A stretch of 64,000 bases of DNA from Flavobacteriales bacterium (lineage in GTDB: Bacteria; Bacteroidota; Bacteroidia; Flavobacteriales_F; PHOS-HE28), in contig JADKJM010000014.1 of the NCBI GenBank assembly GCA_016721005.1, positions 248,001 through 312,000 on the forward strand, read 5' to 3'. The notes below the pieces were generated by a model. That model searched no databases and was not told where the DNA came from. It was given only the letters and a program-made list of their open reading frames with translations. Below are positions 54,554 through 63,682 of this stretch, one piece after another. Made by a program: the position numbers and the translations under genes. Position 1 is the stretch's first letter. Each line of letters begins with the position of its first letter.

Positions 54554-56269
54554 TCAGGACCCGAGTGCGCTGAGTTCCTCGTTGATGAAGGCCGCGAGGT
54601 CGCGGATGTAAGCAGGCGACAGGTCGAAGCGGATACCGGCAAGGGCGTACAACTCCGGCAATGGCTTGGTATACCCGGCCCGCAGCGCGTTCATGTATGC
54701 TTCCACTGCGGCGGCGGGCTCGCGCTTGTAATTGCGCCAAATGGCAATGGCCCCCAACTGTGCGATGCCGTACTCGATGTAGTAGAACGGCAGTTCGAAG
54801 ATGTGGAGCTGCTTGTGCCAAAGGTGGTCACGCTCCTTCTCCAAACCGCTGTGATCGACCACCTCACCTGCGAACCGTGTGAACGTTTCGCGCCAAAGCC
54901 CATGGCGTTCTTCAGCGGACATCCCCGGGTTGAGGTAGACGGCGTGTTGGAAGGCATCCACCGTGGCCACCCAAGGAAGGATGGTGAGCACGCGCTCCAA
55001 TTGGTCGCGTTTGGCACGGCGCAGATCGTCCTCATCCGGATAGACCAAGTGCCAATGATCCATGGTGAGGAGTTCCATGCTCATGCTCGCCAACTCCGCC
55101 ACTTCGCTCGGAAAGCTCTTTGAACCAGTGATCCGGAGCGGATGCGTGAGGAAGGAATGCACGGCATGTCCACCTTCATGGAACATGGTGATCACATCGT
55201 CCGTGGTGCCCACTGCGTTCATGAAGATGAAGGGCGCGCCGGTTTCGTAGAGCGGATAGTTGTATCCGCCCGGTGCCTTGCCCGTGCGTGAACCCAGATC
55301 CAACCGGCCCATGGTGCGCATGGTGCGCAAGCACTCCGCGAAATACGGATGCACCTTCCCGAAGACCTCAACTGCTAGATCGATCAACCGATCATCGGAA
55401 TCGAAGGGGCGTAAGGGCGGCTTGCCGGTGGTATCTACTTGCAGGTCCCAGGGTCGGAGCGAGTCCACTCCAAGTGCTTCCTTCCGTTCGTGGTGCAGCC
55501 GGTCCACCAAGGGAACCACATGCTCTTGTACCGCTGCGTGAAAAGCCATGGCATCCGAAGGCGCGTGGTCGAAGCGACCCAGCGACGCGTAGGCGTAGTC
55601 CCGGAAATTGCTGAACTCTGCATTACCTGCGATCGCATTCCGCTTGGCCACCATGTTGGTGAACAGGTCATCCAATGCAGTCGCGTCCTGTAGTCGGCGC
55701 GCAGCCATCAACCGGTACACGGCTTCGCGCTCGGCACGATCCGTTGATTCCAACAAGGCCGCCGCTTTCGGAAGGGTGATGGTCTCCCCTTCCCATTCAA
55801 TGGACATGGCCCCGATGGTGCCGCTGTACTGCTGCGCCAGATCGCGCAGTTCCACTTGGATCGGGACGTTCTCTTCCCGGAAGATCCGCAATTGGCCTTT
55901 GATCCCACGCAGGTACACGGACATGCCGTCGATCTCCACCTGATCCAGGAATGGCACTTCAACCAGACGTCGGTGCAGCTCATCCATGCGCAACTCCACC
56001 ACAGGAAGGACCTCCGCCGTGAAGGCACGGTACAATTCACCCGCGGTCTTATCCGTGGTGTCCAAGGTCATGCGGATGTAGCGCCACGCGCCTTCCTCTT
56101 CCAATGCGGCTTCCAACTCGCTCAGGTCCTCCAGCCAACGTTGCAGTGCGTTGACATCCACCAACGCACGAACACGCAGTTCATCAAAGCACGCGGTCAC
56201 TGCGGCGGCATCCCCGAGGGCGATGGCTTCCGGCAGGTAGCGCCGAACGGGCGCATCAAGCACAGGCAT
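54554..56269 (-). CDS. M3-family oligoendopeptidase
   Basis: A 571-residue cytoplasmic zinc peptidase of the oligoendopeptidase F type (M3B). The active site is H-E-G-G-H in VITMFHEGGHAVHSF, with the third zinc ligand Glu in PSEVAELASMSMELL about 25 residues on. The N-terminal half is helical with LRGIKGQLRIFREENV and NAIAGNAEFSNFRDYAYASL, and the family's GGYNYPLYETGAPFIFMN comes before the zinc site. No signal peptide. It cuts short peptides of roughly 6-20 residues, in peptide recycling. It lies 3 bp after the DUF5606 gene and is probably co-transcribed with it. Confidence 0.93.
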   Translation of the reverse strand: MPVLDAPVRRYLPEAIALGDAAAVTACFDELRVRALVDVNALQRWLEDLSELEAALEEEGAWRYIRMTLDTTDKTAGELYRAFTAEVLPVVELRMDELHRRLVEVPFLDQVEIDGMSVYLRGIKGQLRIFREENVPIQVELRDLAQQYSGTIGAMSIEWEGETITLPKAAALLESTDRAEREAVYRLMAARRLQDATALDDLFTNMVAKRNAIAGNAEFSNFRDYAYASLGRFDHAPSDAMAFHAAVQEHVVPLVDRLHHERKEALGVDSLRPWDLQVDTTGKPPLRPFDSDDRLIDLAVEVFGKVHPYFAECLRTMRTMGRLDLGSRTGKAPGGYNYPLYETGAPFIFMNAVGTTDDVITMFHEGGHAVHSFLTHPLRITGSKSFPSEVAELASMSMELLTMDHWHLVYPDEDDLRRAKRDQLERVLTILPWVATVDAFQHAVYLNPGMSAEERHGLWRETFTRFAGEVVDHSGLEKERDHLWHKQLHIFELPFYYIEYGIAQLGAIAIWRNYKREPAAAVEAYMNALRAGYTKPLPELYALAGIRFDLSPAYIRDLAAFINEELSALGS

Positions 56270-56272
56270 GGG

Positions 56273-56827
56273 TCAGCTTCCGCGTTGTCCACCGCGACGT
56301 ACAGGCGCGGCCTTGGGTGCGGCGCTTGTGCCACCCGTCTTCTTCTTGGCCTTGGCAGCGGACTTCTTCTTCGCGGCCTTCTCGCCGGTCTTCTTGGTCT
56401 TGCCGTCGTCCTTGGCGCCGTCGTCGGCCTTCGCCGCTTCCTCCTTCTTGGTGAGGTCCCCGGCCTTCAACAGCTGCGCGTACCAACTGAACAATTTGCG
56501 GACATCACTGGCATAGATGCGTTCGCGATCCGCGTTGGGTAATGCGGTGAGCAACGCAGCCCACAACGCATCATCATCGCTCTTGGGGTCGGCTGCATCG
56601 CCACCCTTGTTCACTTCGTGCAACTTGGTCAGCACATCCTTCAGCAGGACATCATCACCGGTGGTGAACATGCTGATCTCTTCCAAACTGCTCACACGAA
56701 CGCTCAACGGAACCGGGAAACGCTTGCCATCGGCGAGGGCTTCAACAATGAGTGCCTGTCTGGCTTGCGCGATGACGCGGTGCAAACCCGGCTTTCCGGT
56801 AACGGTGATGATCTTGGTCAGGTCCAT
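56273..56827 (-). CDS. DUF5606-domain protein with Lys/Ala-rich tail
   Basis: A 184-residue protein; ATG 56827 is chosen because it starts MDLTKIITVTGKPGLHRVI, the conserved opening of the DUF5606 family found in Bacteroidota. Residues 1-~130 cover the family domain (QALIVEALADGKRFPVPL, SSLEEISMFTTGDDVLLKDV, NADRERIYASDVRKLFSWY). The last ~55 residues are a low-complexity basic tail (KKTGEKAAKKKSAAKAKKKT), which could bind nucleic acid as such tails do elsewhere. Function of the family is unknown. A TAAGTTTG -7 box lies 18 bp upstream, and the gene is divergent from the GT-C gene starting at 56907. Confidence 0.85.
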   Translation of the reverse strand: MDLTKIITVTGKPGLHRVIAQARQALIVEALADGKRFPVPLSVRVSSLEEISMFTTGDDVLLKDVLTKLHEVNKGGDAADPKSDDDALWAALLTALPNADRERIYASDVRKLFSWYAQLLKAGDLTKKEEAAKADDGAKDDGKTKKTGEKAAKKKSAAKAKKKTGGTSAAPKAAPVRRGGQRGS

Positions 56828-56845
56828 GTGTGGGTATTGGGGGAG

Positions 56846-56853
56846 CAAACTTA
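56846..56853 (-). promoter_or_regulatory. -7 element of the DUF5606 gene (TAAGTTTG)
   Basis: Minus-strand taagtttg matches TAnnTTTG exactly, 18 bp before ATG 56827. Confidence 0.55.
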
Positions 56854-56893
56854 ACATGCACGCGGTCCGGTGATCCGCGCGACTGCTCGCGGC

Positions 56894-56901
56894 TACTTTT
56901 G
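56894..56901 (+). promoter_or_regulatory. -7 element of the GT-C gene (TACTTTTG)
   Basis: tacttttg matches TAnnTTTG exactly and ends 5 bp before ATG 56907. RNA start would fall at about the ATG, so the message may be leaderless. Confidence 0.55.
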
Positions 56902-56906
56902 GCGAC

Positions 56907-58337
56907 ATGGGATCGGCCTCCGGTAATTCACGATCGTGGTCGCGATCCTTCGTCGGTGGCCTTTCGCATCCTCGAGCGACCACGATCCTCTACGCGCTGA
57001 ATGTGCTGGTGATGGTGGCGATGACGGTCACCATGTATGGTTCCGCATTGGGTGATCACACCAGCTACTTGTCGTTGGCGGAGGGGATCATGCACGGTCG
57101 CTTCAGTCCGATCTGGATGGAGGAGCCCTTCGTGCCGGAGACCTTTCGCACGCCGGGCTACCCGCTGTTCCTTGGCGTGTTGCTGAAGGTGCTTGGTGAT
57201 TGGCGCTTGATCGGGATCGTGCAAGCACTAATGTACCTGACCTGCTTGCACCTCATGGTGCGCATGGTGCGTGTGATCTCGCAGGGCGCTCTGGCGGTGA
57301 ATCTCTTCCTTCTCTTGCTCTTACCAACGGTGAACATCGCGTATTACAACGCATTGATCTCACCGGAGATCCCTTCACTGTTCGCGATCACCGCATTGCT
57401 CTTCCTGGATCCGGGTCGCCACCCACGCTCGTGGTGGAGCGCACTTGTTGTTGGATTGCTCTACGGCTTCCTCTTTCAATGCCGACCGGTCTTCCTGCTC
57501 TTGCCCTTGCTTCGGGTCGCGGTGGGTTGGTGGATGGAGCGCCGTGCGTTCCCGTGGCGATGGTGGTCCGGAGCATTGGCAGTGTATGCGCTCACCTTGT
57601 TGCCCTTCGGGCTTTGGAACCAGCACCACCATGGCAAATTCGGATTGACGCCGATCGAAGGCAGCGGTGGCGTGTTCCAGATCGGCTACTTCAGTGGCTT
57701 GATGCCACACCACCAGGAATGGCGGATCTGGGCCAACAGGACCGGTGATGAGATCGTGCGTTTCGTGCCGGATGAGGAAGTGCCGATGCACATCGCCGAA
57801 TTCGAACGCGATTGGGACCGCATCGATTCGGCGTGCGCGCCCTACCTCACCGCACGCGACTCGGCGTTGTTCGCCGAGGGCGGAAGAAGGGCTTGGGTGT
57901 GGAACACCTTCAGCACCACCTACACGCGCGAACGCGAACGCTGGTTGTGGAAGCTCACGCTGGAGCGCGTGAAGGAGAACCCGTGGTACTTCGTGAAGTT
58001 GAAAGCGTGGACGGTGATCCGCCTATGGGTGATCGGGATCCAGCGCGACGACTTCGCACAAGCAACTCTCGCGGGCAAACTCAAGCAGGCCTTGCCCACA
58101 GCGCTCACCTTGGTGCAATTCCTTCTGTTCGTGATCGCGGTTCCAATGGCGCTGCGACGATACCGGGATCTGTTCGCACCTCTTCTTCCTGCGCTGGTGG
58201 TGGTGATCTATGGCTGGATCATCTACCTGCCCTTCGTGATCCAATCACGCTACACTGTGCCGTTGCGCATGGCATTCCTGCTCACGATCGCGGTGGCGTG
58301 CGCGGCACTTATTCAACGGAAGCGCCGCTCGACCTGA
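56907..58337 (+). CDS. Multispanning membrane glycosyltransferase-like protein (GT-C fold)
   Basis: A 476-residue protein with about ten hydrophobic spans (for example TTILYALNVLVMVAMTVTMY, LFLLLLLPTVNIAYY, ALVVGLLYGFLF, VYALTLLPFGLW, LVQFLLFVIAVPMAL, MAFLLTIAVACAALI). The first outer loop contains GDHTSYLSLAEGIMHGRF and ETFRTPGYPLFLG, a layout (acidic residue followed by an R-x-P-G-Y-P loop) known from GT39/ArnT-like enzymes that use polyprenyl-phosphate sugars. A long soluble segment (~250-340) sits between spans. Likely role: sugar transfer to lipid or protein at the outer face of the inner membrane; the substrate is unknown. Convergent with the next gene, with a hairpin across both stop codons. 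Confidence 0.8.
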   Translation: MGSASGNSRSWSRSFVGGLSHPRATTILYALNVLVMVAMTVTMYGSALGDHTSYLSLAEGIMHGRFSPIWMEEPFVPETFRTPGYPLFLGVLLKVLGDWRLIGIVQALMYLTCLHLMVRMVRVISQGALAVNLFLLLLLPTVNIAYYNALISPEIPSLFAITALLFLDPGRHPRSWWSALVVGLLYGFLFQCRPVFLLLPLLRVAVGWWMERRAFPWRWWSGALAVYALTLLPFGLWNQHHHGKFGLTPIEGSGGVFQIGYFSGLMPHHQEWRIWANRTGDEIVRFVPDEEVPMHIAEFERDWDRIDSACAPYLTARDSALFAEGGRRAWVWNTFSTTYTRERERWLWKLTLERVKENPWYFVKLKAWTVIRLWVIGIQRDDFAQATLAGKLKQALPTALTLVQFLLFVIAVPMALRRYRDLFAPLLPALVVVIYGWIIYLPFVIQSRYTVPLRMAFLLTIAVACAALIQRKRRST

Positions 58338-58349
58338 CCGGATCAGGTC
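58331..58349. terminator. Short palindrome across two convergent stop codons
   Basis: gacctga - ccgga - tcaggtc is a perfect 7-bp stem containing the stop codons of both convergent genes, followed by ttct on the plus strand. It could work as a weak bidirectional terminator. Confidence 0.4.
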
Positions 58350-59641
58350 TTCTGCTTGCGCTTGCGCGCCGCAGGGAAGAGGATGTTGTTCAGGATCAAC
58401 CGGTACCCGGCCGAATTCGGGTGCAGGCTCAGGTCCGTGGGTGGATCGCCGACCATGTGCTGGTAGTCCTCCGGATCGTGGCCGCCATAGAAGGTCCATT
58501 GGCCAAGCCCGTATTCGCCGTGGATGTACTTCACCGTGCTCTGCGCCTTGTTCTCCCCCATCACAGTGACGCCCGGCTTCACGAGATCCTTTCGGAACGC
58601 GGTGGTCTGACCCATGAAGCCACGCACCACTTGCTCGTGGCTCTGGCACAGCATGGTGGGCACGATGTCCCACTTCGCACTGAAATCGAAGAGGGTGAAG
58701 AAGTCCCGCATCTGTCCGATGCGTGCGTGGATATCCGTGGCATCGATGTCCGAGAACTCATAGATCATCGGATCGGTGATCAACTTGAAGTTGCGGAACG
58801 CGAAGGTCTTGTCGTAATCGATCTTGGATTGGCACTGCGGGTCCACAGGATCGTGGTCGAACTCCGGCGCGCAGATATCAACCCCTTCCGCCGCCAATGC
58901 GATGTCATACGAGTCCGTACCGGAACACATGGTGAAGAGGTAGCCACCGCCGGCCACGTAATCCCGGATCCGGGAAGCGACAGCCGACTTCATCTGGCTC
59001 ACCTTGGCAAAGCCGAGGCTTGCGGCCATGGCCTCGCTCTCCTGCACTTGTGCCACATACCATGGTGCGTTGTGATAGCTCCGATAGAATTTCCCGTATT
59101 GCCCGGTGAAGTCCTCGTGGTGCAGGTGCAACCAATCATACTTCGGCAACACGCCTGCGATCACTTGCTGATCATAGATCCGTTCGTAGGGGATCTCCGC
59201 ATAGGTCATCACCAAGGCCACGGCATCATCCCAGGGCTGGAAACTCTCCGGCGCGTACACGGCGATCTTCGGCGCCTTCTCCAACTTCACCACTTCCATG
59301 TTCACCTCCGGATCACTGATCTCGGCCAGGATCGCTGCGGCTTGCCCATCCGCGATCACCTGGAACGTGACGCCGCGAATGGTGCATTCCTGTTCGATCG
59401 CCTGGAAGTGATCGATGAGGAAACTTCCGCCGCGGTAATTCAAGAGCCAATCGATCGGGACGTCGCGTTGCAAGGTCCAGTAGGCCACTCCATACGCCTT
59501 CAAGTGATCGCGCTGGCTGCCATCCATGGGGATGAGCAACTTCGTTGCGAAGAGCGGGGTGGTGAACAGAAGAGCAAGCAGCAGCGACCCGAGTGATCGG
59601 ATCGTGCTAGAAGGGGGCGTCACCGTCGTCGGTGTCATCAT
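58343..59641 (-). CDS. Exported GATase1-like protein of the 'asparagine synthetase B' Bacteroidota family
   Basis: A 432-residue protein with a signal peptide (SLGSLLLALLFTTPLFA), so it works outside the cytoplasm. Members such as this (SKLLIPMDG-type start, DWLLNYRGGSFL, PKIAVYAPES) are often named asparagine synthetase B in databases, but neither the N-terminal catalytic Cys nor the SGG-x-DS pyrophosphate loop of AsnB is present. Instead GGGYLFTMCSGTDSYD looks like the nucleophile elbow of class I glutamine-amidotransferase-like folds, with Cys in the expected place. His/Asp-rich stretches (LHLHHEDFTG, DPEDYQHMVGD) may bind metal or substrate. Reaction unknown. The start overlaps the end of dnaB by 35 bp; GTG 59623 is an alternative start. 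Confidence 0.75.
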   Translation of the reverse strand: MMTPTTVTPPSSTIRSLGSLLLALLFTTPLFATKLLIPMDGSQRDHLKAYGVAYWTLQRDVPIDWLLNYRGGSFLIDHFQAIEQECTIRGVTFQVIADGQAAAILAEISDPEVNMEVVKLEKAPKIAVYAPESFQPWDDAVALVMTYAEIPYERIYDQQVIAGVLPKYDWLHLHHEDFTGQYGKFYRSYHNAPWYVAQVQESEAMAASLGFAKVSQMKSAVASRIRDYVAGGGYLFTMCSGTDSYDIALAAEGVDICAPEFDHDPVDPQCQSKIDYDKTFAFRNFKLITDPMIYEFSDIDATDIHARIGQMRDFFTLFDFSAKWDIVPTMLCQSHEQVVRGFMGQTTAFRKDLVKPGVTVMGENKAQSTVKYIHGEYGLGQWTFYGGHDPEDYQHMVGDPPTDLSLHPNSAGYRLILNNILFPAARKRKQKT

Positions 59642-61139
59642 TCATTCGGCTGGGTCGGGTGATCGTGCGGAAACCATCGCCGCCCGATCCCGTGCCATCC
59701 ACGCCAAAGTTACCCGATATGGTCTCGAGGTCCGCGAACTTGGCCAGTTCAGGGATGAATCGGAGACGCACCGTGTCCAGTGCACCGTTCCTGTGTTTGG
59801 CTATGATCACCTCGCCGATACCCAGCGTGCTGCCATGTTCGTCCTCGTAGATCTTGTAATACTCCGGACGGTAGAGGAAGCAGACGATGTCCGCGTCCTG
59901 CTCGATCGCACCTGATTCACGGAGATCGCTCAACATCGGACGCTTGTCACCGCCGCGCGTTTCCACCGCACGACTTAGCTGTGAAAGTGCGATGATCGGA
60001 ATGTCCAGTTCCTTGGCGATGCTCTTGATGGAACGCGAGATGCCGCTGATCTCCTGTTCGCGGTTGCCGCCACGGTTGTCGCCGCCAGCGGTCATCAACT
60101 GCAGGTAGTCGATGATGATCAGCTCGACGTTGTGTTGGCTCTTCAAGCGGCGGGCCTTCGCGCGCAGTTCGAAGATGTTCAGCGCTGGGGTATCGTCGAT
60201 GAAGATCGGTGCGTTCGTCAGTCGCGCGATGTGCTGGTGAAGAATGGTGAACTCGTTGTCCGTGAGATCCCCCTTCCGCAGTTTCTCCGAACTGATGCCG
60301 GCTTCACTGGCGATCAATCGGGTGACCAGCTGCGTGCTGCTCATCTCCAAGCTGAAGACGGCCACGGCCTTCTTGTGCTCGATGGCGATGTTGCGCGCCA
60401 TGCTGAGGACGAAGGCTGTCTTACCCATGGCCGGTCGTGCGGCCACGATCACCATGTCGCTGCGCTGCCAACCTGCGGTGAGCTTGTCCAATTGGACGAA
60501 GCCCGTAGGCACACCACTCACACCACCGGTCTTGCTCTTGGCGTTCTCGATGTTCGCGATGGCGTCCTGGATCAGGTCGCTCATCGGTTCGTAGTTCCGC
60601 TTCAGGTTGCCACTGGTGATGGCGTAGAGATCCTGCTCGGTCTTGTCGAGAAGGTCGAATACATCCGCGCTGTCGTCGTACGCGTCGCGTGTGGTCTCCG
60701 AACTGATGCGGATCAACTCACGCAGAATATGCTTCTGACTGATGATGCGCGCGTGGTATTCCACGTTCGCACTACTCGCCACCTTGTTCGTGAGCTGGCT
60801 GATGTAGAACGGACCGCCGACGAGGTCGAGCTCGCCGCGCTTCTTCAACTCCTCGGTTACCGTGAGGATGTCGATCGGTTGATCGTTGCGGAACAGACCA
60901 AGGATCGCGTCGAAGATCCTGCGGTGGGGTTCCACGTAGAAACTCTCCGGCTGCAGGATGTCGATGGCCTCATTCACCGCATTCCGTTCCAACATCAACG
61001 CTCCGAGTACCGCTTGTTCCAACTCCGGTGCTTGGGGTGGAAGCTTGCCCGCTTCCAAAGCGGAGGCGATCAGCGAAGCAGGACGCCGGGTGGTGCCTCG
61101 GGTCTTGTCTGCGGAATGCGATCGGGAGTAGTCGGCCAT
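59607..61139 (-). CDS. dnaB: Replicative DNA helicase DnaB
   Basis: A 510-residue hexameric 5'-3' helicase for chromosome replication. The N-terminal domain (~30-140) shows PQAPELEQAVLGALMLERNA and the DnaB_N helices. The RecA-like C-terminal domain has Walker A ARPAMGKTAFVLSMARN, FSLEMSSTQLVTRLIA, Walker B VELIIIDYLQLM, and LKRNYEPMSDL-type linker helices before it; ALSQLSRAVETRGGDKRPML and DLRESGAIEQDADIV are family hallmarks. No intein is present. Length is usual for Bacteroidota. Transcribed from an upstream TATTTTTG box; its last codons overlap the start of the exported protein gene downstream. Confidence 0.97.
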   Translation of the reverse strand: MADYSRSHSADKTRGTTRRPASLIASALEAGKLPPQAPELEQAVLGALMLERNAVNEAIDILQPESFYVEPHRRIFDAILGLFRNDQPIDILTVTEELKKRGELDLVGGPFYISQLTNKVASSANVEYHARIISQKHILRELIRISSETTRDAYDDSADVFDLLDKTEQDLYAITSGNLKRNYEPMSDLIQDAIANIENAKSKTGGVSGVPTGFVQLDKLTAGWQRSDMVIVAARPAMGKTAFVLSMARNIAIEHKKAVAVFSLEMSSTQLVTRLIASEAGISSEKLRKGDLTDNEFTILHQHIARLTNAPIFIDDTPALNIFELRAKARRLKSQHNVELIIIDYLQLMTAGGDNRGGNREQEISGISRSIKSIAKELDIPIIALSQLSRAVETRGGDKRPMLSDLRESGAIEQDADIVCFLYRPEYYKIYEDEHGSTLGIGEVIIAKHRNGALDTVRLRFIPELAKFADLETISGNFGVDGTGSGGDGFRTITRPSRMNDDTDDGDAPF

Positions 61140-61211
61140 GGAACGTTATGTTGACGCGGCGGTGCGGGCAAGATCCAAAAAGCATCAAGACCACCCCGTG
61201 CGGAAGGGCGC

Positions 61212-61219
61212 CAAAAATA
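61212..61219 (-). promoter_or_regulatory. -7 element of dnaB (TATTTTTG)
   Basis: Minus-strand tatttttg matches TAnnTTTG exactly, 72 bp before the dnaB ATG at 61139. Confidence 0.5.
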
Positions 61220-61329
61220 GACGCGCATCCCGGCGAGTGAAGGTACTCTGTCAACAAGCCGTCCTCATTGGATCAACAAAGGGGGTGTGAACACTTTGTT
61301 GAAGATTGATGAAAGCCTTGGTACTCGGC

Positions 61330-61337
61330 TATCTTTC
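61330..61337 (+). promoter_or_regulatory. Possible -7 element of the lipoprotein gene (TATCTTTC)
   Basis: tatctttc differs from TAnnTTTG only at the last base and ends 4 bp before ATG 61342. Confidence 0.35.
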
Positions 61338-61341
61338 AGCC

Positions 61342-62643
61342 ATGCGAAATGAACAATGCGCGCTGTGGTTGGCCTGCGCGGTGTTCATTCACGCGGGATG
61401 TCGTAAGGACAAGGACACCAGCGCACCTGTTGTTCAGATCCTTTCGCCCAGTGAGGGTTTCAACGCATTCGTACCCGACACGATCACGGTACGCGTGGCT
61501 GTGGAGGATGACCACATCGTGGAGGGCCTGACGTTGTTGATCGCGGACGATGATGGCGTTCCGATCACCACGCCAGTAACTGTCTCTATCGGCGCTCGAT
61601 CGGCAACGGTGGATGTGGACCTTCCGTTGATCAGTGAACGGATCGTGGATGGCAACTATGTTCTCACCGCTCTTGCGACCGATGGTGCCAATAATGGTCG
61701 AGCATTGCAGTGGATCACGGTGCATGCGGCGCCACTGCGTCTTCGGTCGATCTATGTCGCTCCTCCGGCTGGCCTCGCAGGACCCCTAACGATCACGCGG
61801 ATCGACAGTGTCGGATCGCGATCCACCTTCATCGTGCTGAACGAGATCGGTGGTACCGCCATCGACCCGGACCACCTCTTCCTAACAGGCACGCAGTACG
61901 ACCCACTGGTTCGTCTTGGAATTCCAAGCGGGCCCAACAGCGTCTTGCTGGCGAATCCCGGCACGGCTTCACCTTCAACCCCTTACTTCACCTCGCTTTC
62001 CGTGGACCCCTCGGATGGCCGACTCTACTGCGCTACACGCGATGGTTTCGTGCGGGGGTTCCACCCTTCCGGCGGCCAGTCGTTCACGGCAAGCAGTCCG
62101 TCCGGATCCTTCTGTGAGGCTGCCGTTGTGGTTGGCGATGAGCTGGTTACCACGACCATCAACACGGTCACACAGGAGCGGCGACTGGTGAGCCACACGT
62201 ACAATTCCGGAGCGCTGGTCGCACAATTCCCGAGCGATGTTCAGGTCACTAAGCTCTTTGCCATTGATGACCAGCATGTGCTGATCCTGGGTAACCGGGA
62301 TGGCGGCGGCGTGATCGAACTCGTCAATACCCAGCAAGGAGGCGTTTTCGAGATGAGGGCTTTCCCTGGCGACCCGGTGCTGAGCGCAGCCCGGGTGGAC
62401 CCCGGAACCTACGTGATCGGAATGACCAGCGGCCTTGTTCGCTTCAACTACCAAAGCAACTCTGTGACGACGTTGATCGGTGGAACGGTATTCTCCGCCC
62501 TTGCTTACGAACCGATATCCGGTGGCGTGTGGGGCGGTGCTGGAACCGAACTGAGGTTGATCGACCCGCAGAACGGAACAGCTTCGGAACAGATCGTTCT
62601 ATCGAATGCGGTGGGGGCGATCCTGCTTCACTACAACCGGTAA
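61342..62643 (+). CDS. Lipoprotein with Ig-like and beta-propeller-like parts, function unknown
   Basis: A 433-residue protein. ATG 61342 is chosen because it gives a lipoprotein signal (CALWLACAVFIHAGC); the mature end CRKDKD resembles that of the second peroxidase lipoprotein. Residues ~27-130 look like an Ig/cadherin-type domain (PVVQILSPSEGFNAFVPDTI ... VDGNYVLTALATDGANN). The rest holds strands with propeller-like repeats (YFTSLSVDPSDGRLYCATRD, HVLILGNRDGGGVIELVN, TYVIGMTSGLVRFNY, VFSALAYEPISGGVWGGA). It probably sits in the outer membrane. No enzyme motif is visible. Its stop codon lies 3 bp from that of the convergent accA. Confidence 0.78.
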   Translation: MRNEQCALWLACAVFIHAGCRKDKDTSAPVVQILSPSEGFNAFVPDTITVRVAVEDDHIVEGLTLLIADDDGVPITTPVTVSIGARSATVDVDLPLISERIVDGNYVLTALATDGANNGRALQWITVHAAPLRLRSIYVAPPAGLAGPLTITRIDSVGSRSTFIVLNEIGGTAIDPDHLFLTGTQYDPLVRLGIPSGPNSVLLANPGTASPSTPYFTSLSVDPSDGRLYCATRDGFVRGFHPSGGQSFTASSPSGSFCEAAVVVGDELVTTTINTVTQERRLVSHTYNSGALVAQFPSDVQVTKLFAIDDQHVLILGNRDGGGVIELVNTQQGGVFEMRAFPGDPVLSAARVDPGTYVIGMTSGLVRFNYQSNSVTTLIGGTVFSALAYEPISGGVWGGAGTELRLIDPQNGTASEQIVLSNAVGAILLHYNR

Positions 62644-62646
62644 GGT

Positions 62647-63627
62647 TCAAGACTTGCGCTTGGCGGGCTTTGCTTTGAGCACCACGCCCATATCGCAGAA
62701 CTTCTTCACGCGAAGGTCCACGAGTTTGTCGCCATCCAACTTCACCAGCTTGTCGAGGTGTTTCAGGATCTCGACCTTGACCAGCCGACAGGCTTCATTC
62801 ACGTCGGCATGGGCACCGCCAACAGGTTCCTTGATGATCCCATCGATCAACTTGCTCGAAAGCATATCCTGCGCCGTGAGCTTCAAAGCGCTGGCCGCCT
62901 GCTCTTTGTAATCCCACGAGCGCCAAAGGATGGAAGAACAGGATTCCGGCGAGATCACGCTGTACCACGTGTTCTCCATCATCAGGACTTTATCGCCAAC
63001 GCCTATCCCAAGCGCTCCCCCTGACGCCCCTTCACCGATGATCACACAGATGATCGGAACCCGCAACTGGGCCATTTCAAAGAGGTTGCGGGCGATCGCT
63101 TCGCCTTGGCCGCGCTCTTCCGCTTCAAGTCCGGGAAATGCACCTGGCGTATCGATCAACGTCACCACCGGTTTGTTGAATTTCTCTGCGAGCTTCATCA
63201 AGCGCAAGGCCTTACGATAACCTTCTGGATTCGCCATACCGAAGTTGCGGTACTGGCGCATCTTGGTATTCACCCCTTTCTGCTGTCCGATGAACATGAC
63301 GGTCCGGCCATTCATCTGCCCGAATCCACCCACCATGGCCTTATCATCCTTCACCGTCCGATCACCGTGCAATTCGATGAAACTCCCGTCGGTCAGGTGA
63401 TCGATGTACTTCAACGCATAAGGTCGGTCGGGATGACGACTCACCTGCACCCGCTCCCACGGGGATAGCTTTTCGTACAGGGACTTTCTGGTCTCGGAAA
63501 GGCTTTTCTCCAGATCTTTCAATGAACCCGTCACATCAACAGCTCCCTTCTCGGCAACTTCCTTGAGCTTCTCGATCTGCTCGATGATGTTCTGGACCGG
63601 CTTTTCGAAGTCGAGGAAGGTCTGCAT
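62647..63627 (-). CDS. accA: Acetyl-CoA carboxylase carboxyltransferase subunit alpha
   Basis: A 326-residue subunit that, with AccD, moves the carboxyl group from carboxybiotin to acetyl-CoA to make malonyl-CoA for fatty acid synthesis. ATG 63627 ([20 protein letters not shown]) is chosen over a TTG three codons upstream. Family marks: [74 protein letters not shown] and [16 protein letters not shown] (oxyanion-hole glycines). Length is as usual. It is divergent from ispE, with a short shared promoter region. Confidence 0.97.
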   Translation of the reverse strand: MQTFLDFEKPVQNIIEQIEKLKEVAEKGAVDVTGSLKDLEKSLSETRKSLYEKLSPWERVQVSRHPDRPYALKYIDHLTDGSFIELHGDRTVKDDKAMVGGFGQMNGRTVMFIGQQKGVNTKMRQYRNFGMANPEGYRKALRLMKLAEKFNKPVVTLIDTPGAFPGLEAEERGQGEAIARNLFEMAQLRVPIICVIIGEGASGGALGIGVGDKVLMMENTWYSVISPESCSSILWRSWDYKEQAASALKLTAQDMLSSKLIDGIIKEPVGGAHADVNEACRLVKVEILKHLDKLVKLDGDKLVDLRVKKFCDMGVVLKAKPAKRKS

Positions 63628-63645
63628 GCTCTTCAATTCGGGAAG

Positions 63646-63653
63646 CGAATGTA
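63646..63653 (-). promoter_or_regulatory. Possible -7 element of accA (TACATTCG)
   Basis: Minus-strand tacattcg differs from TAnnTTTG at one position and lies 18 bp before ATG 63627. Confidence 0.4.
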
Positions 63654-63682
63654 GGACGCGTGAAATGATGGGGATCCGGTAG

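Noticed and set aside
53552..55123. 523-codon open frame on the plus strand
   Set aside because: Opposite the cytochrome and M3 peptidase genes, which have clear family motifs; its text is Val/His/Arg-rich without domains.
57812..59596. 594-codon open frame on the plus strand
   Set aside because: Runs through the end of the GT-C gene and opposite the GATase-like gene; no protein family features.
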